From: Pseudolysinimonas sp051954455
GTDB lineage: Bacteria > Actinomycetota > Actinomycetes > Actinomycetales > Microbacteriaceae
NCBI RefSeq assembly: GCF_051954455.1
Contig: NZ_JBQCHS010000015.1
Coordinates: 146,576 to 210,575 of the forward strand
Reading direction: 5' to 3'
DNA: 64,000 nt
The position numbers were made by a program, and so were the translations under genes. Positions 57,493-64,000 of the stretch are shown piece by piece; position 1 is the stretch's first letter, and each line of letters begins with the position of its first letter. The notes under the pieces were generated by a model that was not told the origin of the DNA, did no database searches, and saw nothing but the letters and a program-made list of their open reading frames with translations.

Positions 57493-58973
57493 GCGGGCAC
57501 CGGGTAGGCGTTGCCGCGCGCGGTCCCGGTGCGGATCGCGTTCGGGTAGTTGATCGCGTGCGTCTGCAGGTACTCGGCGATGCCCGCCTCCCCGAACTCG
57601 CGCCCGTGCCCGCTCAGCCCGCGCCCGCCGAAGGGCGCGCGGAGCGAGGTGCCGGCGCGGTTGGCGCAGTTCAGGAAGGTGAACCCGACGTCGAGCCGCC
57701 GGGCGACCGCCTGCGCGTGCGCCTCGTCGGTGGACCAGACGGACGACGCCAGGGACTGCTCGACGGCGTTGGCCCGCTCGATCACCTCGTCCTCGGTGTC
57801 GTAGGCGAGGATCGGCACGACCGGGCCGAACTGCTCGTCCGCGACGAGCGGGTGGTCGTCCGCGAGGCCGGTGACGACGGCGGGGTGGACCCAGTAGCCG
57901 TCGGCGTCGGGGATCTCCACGTCGCCGATCCGGTGCAGGACGCCGCCCGCGGCCTCGGCGGACGCGATGAGCGCGTGGAGCCGCTCCTGGTGGTCGCGGG
58001 TCACGACGGGACCCATCGTCGACTCGGCCGCGAGGGGATCGCCGACCTTCAGCGCCGTGGCCGCCGCCGCGGTGAAGCCGGCGACGAACTCGTCGTGGCG
58101 CTCGCGCGGCACGAAGATCCGCTTGGTGGCCATGCAGACCTGCCCGCTCGTGAGGAAGGCGCCGAACACCGCGCGGATGTACATGTCCTCCGTGTACTCG
58201 GCGTCGCGCAGGAAGATCGCCGCGTCGTTGCCGCCGAGCTCCATGACCGTCGGGGTCACCCGTTTCGCGGCGGTCGATGCGATCGACCGCGCGGTCACGA
58301 GCCCGCCCGTGAAGGTGACCTTGGCGACGCGCGGGTCGCTCACGAGGGCCTCGCCCACGTCGGCGCCGCCGTTGACGATGTTGAGCACGCCGTCCGGCAG
58401 CCCGGCCGCCACGGCGGAGAGGAACTCCGTGACGGCGAGCGGCGCGAGCGGCGACGGCTTCAGCACCATCGTGTTGCCCGTCATGAGGGCGGGGACGACC
58501 TTGAGCGACGCCAGGATGACCGGCGCGTTCCACGGCGTGATCGCGGCGACCACGCCGAACGGCTCCTGGACGATGACGAGACGGCCCTCGTCGTCCTCGA
58601 CCACGACGTCGGCGCACAGCCGCTCGGCGAGGGGCGCCGCGTAGCGCGCGAGCGCGGCGGCGAACCCCAGCTCGCCGAGCGCGTCGGTCACCACCTTGCC
58701 GAGCTCGGAGGCCAGCAGACGCGCGCGCTCGGGGTTCGCGGCCGACGCCGCCTCGATCGCGTCGCGGACGAGGCGGGTGCGGTCGGAGACGGGCGTCGCC
58801 GCCCACGGACCGGCGGCCGCGTGCGCGGCACCGATCGCCTCGGCCGTCAGGGCGGCGTCGCCCGCGGCCACCTGGCCGACGATCTCCGTCGGGCGCGCGG
58901 GGTTCTCGCGGGTGATCACGGAGGTGCCGGCGACGGCGCGGCCGCCGATCCAGAGAGGGAGGGAGAGGGTCAT
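57489..58973 (-). CDS. NAD(P)-dependent aldehyde dehydrogenase (first)
   Basis: 494 residues. GVVAAITPWNAPVILASLKV binds NAD, the general-base Glu is in VMELGGNDAAIFLRDAEYTE, and the catalytic Cys is in TSGQVCMATKRIFVPRERHD. FGPVVPILAYD and NCANRAGTSLRAPFGGRGLS close the fold. It lies 13 bases downstream of the IclR gene. The absence of specific aromatic markers leaves the substrate open. Confidence 0.92.
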   Translation of the reverse strand: MTLSLPLWIGGRAVAGTSVITRENPARPTEIVGQVAAGDAALTAEAIGAAHAAAGPWAATPVSDRTRLVRDAIEAASAANPERARLLASELGKVVTDALGELGFAAALARYAAPLAERLCADVVVEDDEGRLVIVQEPFGVVAAITPWNAPVILASLKVVPALMTGNTMVLKPSPLAPLAVTEFLSAVAAGLPDGVLNIVNGGADVGEALVSDPRVAKVTFTGGLVTARSIASTAAKRVTPTVMELGGNDAAIFLRDAEYTEDMYIRAVFGAFLTSGQVCMATKRIFVPRERHDEFVAGFTAAAATALKVGDPLAAESTMGPVVTRDHQERLHALIASAEAAGGVLHRIGDVEIPDADGYWVHPAVVTGLADDHPLVADEQFGPVVPILAYDTEDEVIERANAVEQSLASSVWSTDEAHAQAVARRLDVGFTFLNCANRAGTSLRAPFGGRGLSGHGREFGEAGIAEYLQTHAINYPNAIRTGTARGNAYPVPA

Positions 58974-58986
58974 CGATGCATCCAGG

Positions 58987-59778
58987 TCAGAACTCGGTGC
59001 CGGCGACGGCGGCGTTGATCTCGTCGGCGCGGCGGCGGACCGCCTCGACGATCCGCGCGCGGTGCGCGTCGTCCAGGCGGAAGAGCGGGCCGGCCACGCT
59101 CAGTGCGGCGACGACCCGACGGTTGACGGTGATGGCGGCGGCGCAGCCCCAGATCCCGTCGGAGACCTGGCCGAAGCTCTCGGTCCAGCCCTGCTCCGCG
59201 ATCGCGGCGAGCTCCTCCTCCCCCGGCAGCTCGGGGTCGTTCTCCACCGTGCGGAGGAAGGAGTAGTAGTCGGCCCGCTCCTTCGGGGTGAGGGCGGCGA
59301 GCAGCAGCCGGGCGGCGGAGCCGCGATTGAGCGACATCAGGACGCCGCGCTCGAAGGTGAGCCGGACCGGCTGGGCCGACTCCTCGATGTCGACGGCGAC
59401 GACCGCCTGACCGAGGCGTCGGATGACCAGCGCGGTCTCGCCGGTCTCGCGGGCGAGCTCCTGCACGACGGGGTGGGCGATGTCCGACAGGCCGGCGGCA
59501 CCGGCGCGGGCGGCGCGGGCCAGGCCCACCGCGCGCAGCGAGACGCGGTAGCCGCCGAACTCGGCCTCCTCCAGGAGCCCGAACTCGCGCAGCAGGCTCA
59601 CGTAGCGGTAGGCACTGCTGACCGGCACATCCAGCGCCGTCGCCATCTCCTGCACACTCCGCGTCGGATCCTCCTCGCTGAAGGAGAGCAGCAGAGAGAG
59701 CACCTTGCGGGCGCTCTCCGACCCGGAGGTCGCCTTGCTGCCCGCTGCTGCCGGCCGTCTCACCTCTGGTCCGGTCAT
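58987..59778 (-). CDS. IclR-family transcriptional regulator
   Basis: 263 residues from the ATG at 59778, which has GGAGG at good spacing; a longer frame starts at 59829 but overlaps the ALDH end. The winged helix is SVQEMATALDVPVSSAYRYV with SLLREFGLL. The effector domain contains LTFERGVLMSLNRGSAARLL and GCAAAITVNRRVVAALSVAG. The gene lies inside the operon between the two ALDH genes, so the regulator is co-expressed with the pathway. IclR proteins commonly sense an aromatic or short-acid intermediate. Confidence 0.9.
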   Translation of the reverse strand: MTGPEVRRPAAAGSKATSGSESARKVLSLLLSFSEEDPTRSVQEMATALDVPVSSAYRYVSLLREFGLLEEAEFGGYRVSLRAVGLARAARAGAAGLSDIAHPVVQELARETGETALVIRRLGQAVVAVDIEESAQPVRLTFERGVLMSLNRGSAARLLLAALTPKERADYYSFLRTVENDPELPGEEELAAIAEQGWTESFGQVSDGIWGCAAAITVNRRVVAALSVAGPLFRLDDAHRARIVEAVRRRADEINAAVAGTEF

Positions 59779-59806
59779 CCCTTGGCCTCCCTCTTCGTCC
59801 GATGCA

Positions 59807-61285
59807 TCAGCCCTGGGCCTCCTTGACACGGATGCCGGTCTTCAGCCCCTCCGTGTCGCCGCTCAGCTGCAGCGACTTCACCTCGAGGTAGGCCTCGAAG
59901 CCGTAGACCCCGAGCTCGCGGCCGAACCCCGACTGCTTGTACCCGCCGAACGGCGACACCAGGTTGAGAGGGGCCCCGTTGATGTCCATGCGCCCGGTGC
60001 GGACGCGCTTCGCGAACTCGACCGCCGTCGCGTCGTCCTCCGCCCACACCGCGCCGTGCAGCCCGAACGAGCTGTTGTTCGCGATCGCCGCCGCATCGTC
60101 CTCGTCGCGATACGGGAGCATCGCCATGACGGGTCCGAAGACCTCCTCCTGTGCGATCCGATCGTCGGGCCGGACGTCGCGGAACACCGTCGGCTTCACG
60201 AAGTAGCCGCGGTCGAGGCCCTCCGGGTGCCCGAGGCCGCCGGTGACCAGCTGCGCGTTCGACGCCTGGGCGGCACTGATGTAGTCCTGCACGCGGTCGT
60301 AGCACGCGAGGTTCTGCTGCGGTCCGAGGTTGGTCGCGGCGTCGGTCGGGTCGCCGACGACGTAGGACTCCGCCTGGTCCTTCGCGATGTCGGCGGCCTC
60401 GTCCTGCCGGTGCGCCGGCACGAGCATGCGCGACCAGGCGAGGCACGCCTGACCGGAGTTGAAGAACGCCTGGTCGATCGTGATGCGGACGGCCTTCTCG
60501 AAGTCGGCGCCGTCGAGGATGACGCTCGCGCTCTTGCCGCCGAGCTCGAGGTGCATGCGCTTGATGGTCTCGCTGGCAGCGGCGAACACCTGCCGACCGG
60601 CACGGGTGGAACCGGTCATCGACACCATGTTGACGAGGGGGTGCCGGCTGATCGCCTCACCGACCGTCGGCCCGTCGCCGGTCACGATGTTGAAGACGCC
60701 CGCCGGGAGGCCGGCCTCCTCGAGGATCTCCGCGAGGATGAAGGCCGTCAGCGGCGTGTACTCGCTGGGCTTCAGCACCACGGTGCAGCCGGCGGCGAGC
60801 GCCGGGGCGAGCTTGGCCATCACGAGCTGGATGGGGAAGTTCCAGGGGCTGATGGCCCCGACGACGCCGACCGGCTCCTTGAGGATGAGCGAGTTCGCGA
60901 TCCGGTCGGTGAACTCGAAGCTCTCGAGGATCGGCACGTGCGACTTGAGCACGTTCAGCGGGAAGCCGACTTGGTGCGGCAGCGAGATGCTGACCGGGGC
61001 ACCGACCTCCGCCGTGATCACCTCGGCGAGCTCGGGGCCGCGGCGCTCCATGCCCTCGGCGAAGCGGGCGATCAGTGCGGCGCGCTCCGCGGGCGTCGTG
61101 ACGGACCACGTCTCGAACGCGCGGGCCGCCGCACGGACGGCGAGGTCGACGTCCTGGGCGGTCCCCATCGGGATCGCGCCCAGCACCTCCTCGGTCGTCG
61201 GGTTGATGAGGTCGCGCATCTCGGAGCCGGTGGAGGCGACCCATTCGCCGTCGATCCAGTGACGGGGGCGGGTGAACTCGGGCAT
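59807..61285 (-). CDS. NAD(P)-dependent aldehyde dehydrogenase (second)
   Basis: 492 residues from MPEFTRPRHWIDGEWVASTG. GVVGAISPWNFPIQLVMAKL is the NAD site, the base Glu is in MHLELGGKSASVILDGADFE, and the catalytic Cys is in NSGQACLAWSRMLVPAHRQD. SPFGGYKQSGFGRELGVYGF is the classical C-terminal signature. It differs clearly from the other ALDH of the operon, so two distinct aldehyde steps are expected. It lies between the transporter genes and the regulator. Confidence 0.92.
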   Translation of the reverse strand: MPEFTRPRHWIDGEWVASTGSEMRDLINPTTEEVLGAIPMGTAQDVDLAVRAAARAFETWSVTTPAERAALIARFAEGMERRGPELAEVITAEVGAPVSISLPHQVGFPLNVLKSHVPILESFEFTDRIANSLILKEPVGVVGAISPWNFPIQLVMAKLAPALAAGCTVVLKPSEYTPLTAFILAEILEEAGLPAGVFNIVTGDGPTVGEAISRHPLVNMVSMTGSTRAGRQVFAAASETIKRMHLELGGKSASVILDGADFEKAVRITIDQAFFNSGQACLAWSRMLVPAHRQDEAADIAKDQAESYVVGDPTDAATNLGPQQNLACYDRVQDYISAAQASNAQLVTGGLGHPEGLDRGYFVKPTVFRDVRPDDRIAQEEVFGPVMAMLPYRDEDDAAAIANNSSFGLHGAVWAEDDATAVEFAKRVRTGRMDINGAPLNLVSPFGGYKQSGFGRELGVYGFEAYLEVKSLQLSGDTEGLKTGIRVKEAQG

Positions 61286-61308
61286 GTCGATCCTTTCGAG
61301 GGGTGGGG

Positions 61309-62838
61309 TCAGGAAGCGGCGGACAGCGGGCGTCCGCCGCGGGTCATGGCGGCCAGGACGCCGCTCTCGCTCGCATCGGCGCCGTCGATCTCGTCGACGA
61401 CCTCGCCGCGGTCGACGACGAGGATCCGGTCGCAGAGCTCGACGAGCTCCGGCAGGTCGGTGGTGACGAGGAGCACGGCGTCGCCGTCGGCGGCGAGCTC
61501 GCGGACGCGCTGGTGGATCTCGGCGCGCGCGCCCACGTCGACGCCGGCGGTCGGGTCGTGCAGCAGCAGCACCCGCGCATGCGTCGCGATCCACCGGGCG
61601 AAGACGGCCTTCTGCTGGTTGCCGCCGGAGAGGGACGACAGCGCGCGCCCCAGGGACCCGGCGAGATCGACCCGTGCGGCGGTCTCGGCGGCGAGCCGAC
61701 GCTCGCGGCGCGGGGAGACGACCCCGAGGGTGGCGACGGCCCGCAGATCGGAGATCGAGATGTTGGACGCGATGTCGTGGCTCGGCAACGTCGCGAGCGT
61801 GCGGTCACCGGGCACGTAGGCGACACCCGCTTGCACCGCGCGCAGGCGGTCGCCGGACTTCAGCACCGCACCGCCCACCGTCACCGTGCCGGTGCGGCGC
61901 GGCTCGATGGCCCCGACGGCGCGGATCAGCTCGTCGGCCCCGGATCCGGCGAGGCCGGCGACCCCGAGGATCTCGCCCGCTCGCACGGTGAACGACGCGT
62001 TGCGCAGCGGACCCGCCCCGAGAGCGTCCACGACGAGAACCTGCTCCCCGTCGACGCGCGCCCCGCGGGCCGTCTCGGGGACGCGGTGCGAGACGGCGTC
62101 GACCGGGGTGACGAGCTCGACGAGACGGCGGTGCGTGATCTCCTCGCGGCCGAGGTCGGCGACGACACGGGCGTCCCGCACACCGGTGACCGATTCGGCG
62201 ACCGCCGAGATGTCGTCGAAGCGGTGCGAGACGTAGAGCACCGAGACGCCGCCCTCGGCGACGGTCGACACCATCCGCAGCACGGCCGTCGCCTCGCTCG
62301 GGGCGAGGGCGGCGGTGGGCTCGTCGAGGATGATGAGGCGCGCGTCGGCGACGAGCGCGCGGGCGACCATCACCAGCCGACGCTCGACCGTGGACAGCGA
62401 GCTGACGTCGGCGTCCGGGTCGATCGAGCTGCCCACCCGCCGCAGCGCGTCGGCCGCGAGGCGACGCGAACGCCCCGCGGAGACCACCCCGCCGCGTCGC
62501 GGCTCCCGGCCGAGCACGATGTTGCCGGCGACCGAGAGATTGATCGCGAGCTGCATCTCCTGCGGGACGAGCGCGATCCCGGCGGCGAGCGCCTCCTGGG
62601 GGCCGCGGAACCGCACCGGGGTGCCGTCGATGAGCAGCTGACCCTCGTCGATGCGGTGGATGCCGGCGAGCATCTGCATGAGAGTCGACTTCCCCGCGCC
62701 GTTGGGGCCGACCACCCCGCGGACCTCCCCGACGCGGAGCTCGAGGTCGGCATCGCCGATCGCGACGACTCCGTTGAAGGTCTTCGTGAGCCCGACGGCG
62801 CGCAGCCAGGGCTCCGGCGGCGTTGTCCGTCCGGCCAT
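61309..62838 (-). CDS. Sugar-type ABC transporter ATP-binding protein, RbsA-like (two ATPase domains)
   Basis: 509 residues with duplicated ABC domains. Domain 1 has Walker A GPNGAGKSTLMQML, the region SSLSTVERRLVMVARALVAD and Walker B RLIILDEPTAAL. Domain 2 has AGLAGSGADELIRAV in place of a canonical Walker A and SSLSGGNQQKAVFARWIATH with LLLHDPTAGVDVG. The degenerate second P-loop and NQQK signature are typical of RbsA/MglA. It couples to the permease by TGATG. The substrate is presumably the compound degraded by the operon. Confidence 0.93.
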   Translation of the reverse strand: MAGRTTPPEPWLRAVGLTKTFNGVVAIGDADLELRVGEVRGVVGPNGAGKSTLMQMLAGIHRIDEGQLLIDGTPVRFRGPQEALAAGIALVPQEMQLAINLSVAGNIVLGREPRRGGVVSAGRSRRLAADALRRVGSSIDPDADVSSLSTVERRLVMVARALVADARLIILDEPTAALAPSEATAVLRMVSTVAEGGVSVLYVSHRFDDISAVAESVTGVRDARVVADLGREEITHRRLVELVTPVDAVSHRVPETARGARVDGEQVLVVDALGAGPLRNASFTVRAGEILGVAGLAGSGADELIRAVGAIEPRRTGTVTVGGAVLKSGDRLRAVQAGVAYVPGDRTLATLPSHDIASNISISDLRAVATLGVVSPRRERRLAAETAARVDLAGSLGRALSSLSGGNQQKAVFARWIATHARVLLLHDPTAGVDVGARAEIHQRVRELAADGDAVLLVTTDLPELVELCDRILVVDRGEVVDEIDGADASESGVLAAMTRGGRPLSAAS

Positions 62839-63842
62839 CAGGCCGCCCGCCGACGGTTGAGGGCCAGGATCGCGACGAGCAGGATGACGCCCTGCAGCAG
62901 CTGGCCGAGCCAGGTGGGCTGATTGAGCATCGTGACGCCGGTCTGGATGACGGCGAGGAACAGGCCGCCGAGCATCGCTCCGGGGACGTTGAATCGCCAG
63001 CCGCGGCCGAGTGAGAGGCTCAGGTAGGCGGCCGCGAACGCGGGCAGGGTGAGCCCCGACGCCGGATCCGGGTAGTACTGGGCGGCCTGCGATGTGATGA
63101 GCACACCCGCCAGGCCGGCGCAGATGCCGACGAGCGTGAAGCTGACCACCTGCGTGAGTCGCACGTTGACCCCGGCGATGCGCGCGGCGGCCGGGTTGTC
63201 GCCGATGGCGGTCGCCTGGCGCCCGAACACCGTGAACCGGAGGACGAACGCGAGCACGGCGACCAGCACCGCCACGACAACGATGTCGACGTTGACGCCG
63301 CCGACCTTGACGTTCGTGAGGGCGATGTAGGACTCCGGGATCCCCTGGAACACGGTCTGGGTGGAGATCGCGAGCATGACGCCCTCGATGGCCGCCCCGG
63401 TCGCGAGCGTCCCGATGAACGACGGGAGTCGCGTGAAGGCCACGAGGAGACCGTTGACCAGTCCGAGGACGCCACCGAGCGCGAACGCGAGGAGCACGGC
63501 CACGCCGGGCGGGACGTGCCAGAGCACCATCGACTGGACCGCGAGGGCCGCGGCCGCGCCGGCGATGAAACCGAACGAGAGATCGAACTCCCGCAGCGAC
63601 AGCACGAGGCAGAGCCCGGCGACGACGAGGAGCAGCGGCAGATTCTGCTGCAGGACCGAGACGAGGTTGTTGACGGTGGGGAAGACGTCCGGCCGCAGGA
63701 TCGAGAAGAGGACGATCGCGGCGACGAAGACGATGGGGAGACTCCATCGCTGGATCCCGCGCCCCAGGTTCGGGCGGGCGGGGGCGACGCGGGCCGGCGA
63801 CGCTGCCGGAGCCGTGTCGAGGGACTGCGCTGACTCGCTCAT
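62838..63842 (-). CDS. Sugar-type ABC transporter permease, RbsC-like
   Basis: 334 residues from MSESAQSLDTAPAASPARVA with AAGGACC-type spacing upstream; an earlier in-frame start would fall in the hairpin. Eight to ten membrane helices are seen, with DLSFGFIAGAAAALAVQSMV, IGDNPAAARIAGVNVRLTQV (the coupling loop) and LLQGVILLVAILALNRRRAA at the C-terminus, all RbsC-like. It forms the channel with the RbsA-like ATPase. A G/C-rich hairpin separates it from the preceding binding-protein gene. Confidence 0.92.
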   Translation of the reverse strand: MSESAQSLDTAPAASPARVAPARPNLGRGIQRWSLPIVFVAAIVLFSILRPDVFPTVNNLVSVLQQNLPLLLVVAGLCLVLSLREFDLSFGFIAGAAAALAVQSMVLWHVPPGVAVLLAFALGGVLGLVNGLLVAFTRLPSFIGTLATGAAIEGVMLAISTQTVFQGIPESYIALTNVKVGGVNVDIVVVAVLVAVLAFVLRFTVFGRQATAIGDNPAAARIAGVNVRLTQVVSFTLVGICAGLAGVLITSQAAQYYPDPASGLTLPAFAAAYLSLSLGRGWRFNVPGAMLGGLFLAVIQTGVTMLNQPTWLGQLLQGVILLVAILALNRRRAA

Positions 63843-63878
63843 GGGAGGGTCCTTCGCGTCGAGGGCTATCGAGGGGGA

Positions 63879-63913
63879 GCCGCCGCCCCCCCCCAAACAC
63901 GGGCGGCGGCGGC
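63879..63913 (-). terminator. Strong intercistronic hairpin after the binding-protein gene
   Basis: GCCGCCGCC at 63879-63887 pairs perfectly with GGCGGCGGC at 63905-63913, with extra inner C:G pairs and a loop containing a run of nine C. No U tract follows on the minus strand, so it is more likely an attenuator or RNA-stabilising structure that sets a high binding-protein to permease ratio than a full terminator. Confidence 0.55.
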
Positions 63914-63918
63914 GGGGA

Positions 63919-64000
63919 TCAGATACCCGACGTATTCTTCCAAGCCCCCAGGGAAGGCTTCGCGGTCACAAAGAGCCGGGAGCACACCAGGCCGTCGGCG
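63919..64000 (-). CDS. C-terminal end of a probable sugar-type solute-binding protein (partial)
   Basis: The last 26 codons are visible: ADGLVCSRLFVTAKPSLGAW, then KNTSGI and stop. This short C-terminus and its position immediately before RbsC- and RbsA-like genes fit the periplasmic-type binding protein of the same importer (the FVTAK stretch resembles ends of such proteins). The rest lies beyond the right edge of the window. Confidence 0.55.
   Translation of the reverse strand, partial: ADGLVCSRLFVTAKPSLGAWKNTSGI

Noticed and set aside
1..64000. CRISPR arrays or cas genes
   Set aside because: No regularly spaced direct repeats or Cas-like products were seen; the only long direct repeat is the 46-base att pair.

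Overview
The window is high-GC DNA from an actinobacterium. The base composition, frequent GTG and TTG starts, 4-base start/stop overlaps, a DtxR/IdeR-type iron box and a minor-tail and terminase style common in actinophages all fit a member of the Microbacteriaceae or a near relative. The family assignment is inference. It is mostly accessory metabolism: LacI-controlled sugar loci, an iron-siderophore uptake operon, an efflux pump, a long catabolic operon, and one integrated phage-derived element.

Layout. 1-7425 (minus): a LacI-type regulator, two ABC permeases and a solute-binding lipoprotein, followed by two tandem ADP-ribosylglycohydrolase-family genes, with a PfkB/ribokinase-type kinase upstream. 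Two similar palindromes (TGGAA-N4-TTCCA) lie in front of the regulator and the kinase, so they look like one regulon. 7630-21841: a 14.2 kb integrated element flanked by 46-base direct repeats, inserted in the 3' end of a tRNA-Arg(ACG) gene. It carries an integrase, an XRE repressor, an AlpA-like regulator, a DUF3631-type ATPase, two small-terminase-like paralogues, and a tail tape-measure protein with a tail-assembly chaperone. I find no large terminase, portal, capsid or lysis gene, so it is either a phage satellite or a deletion remnant. Several of its genes are very short.

21895-36293: D-erythronate dehydrogenase-like, aldo-keto reductase and SDR genes; a TetR/MMPL efflux pair with tandem palindromic operators; a PadR/HAAS-type pair with a perfect palindrome; an alpha-hydroxy-acid oxidase; a RibD-C reductase; a complete iron-siderophore uptake operon (binding protein, two FecCD permeases, ATPase, siderophore-interacting reductase) behind a DtxR box; gluconokinase. 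36334-44851: a beta-galactoside locus with two GH42 beta-galactosidases, an ABC importer, a divergent LacI regulator and two adjacent palindromic operators. 44895-49042: MFS and LysE exporters, a long palindromic repeat, HxlR and VOC genes, GtrA and DUF1905 proteins.

49056-64000 (all minus): about 15 tightly packed genes that read as a single catabolic operon. They encode a ribose-type ABC importer (binding protein cut by the window edge), two aldehyde dehydrogenases, an IclR regulator, two zinc alcohol dehydrogenases, an FAD monooxygenase, a maleate-isomerase homologue lacking both catalytic cysteines, an isochorismatase-type amidase set between the two subunits of a LeuCD-like hydratase, a PEP-mutase/isocitrate-lyase-type C-C lyase, and an SDR. 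Inferred logic: import, oxidation, ring or amide opening, hydration of an unsaturated dicarboxylate, then cleavage to central metabolites. The substrate cannot be named from sequence. This operon and the tail-bearing mini-element are the two best candidates for undescribed systems.
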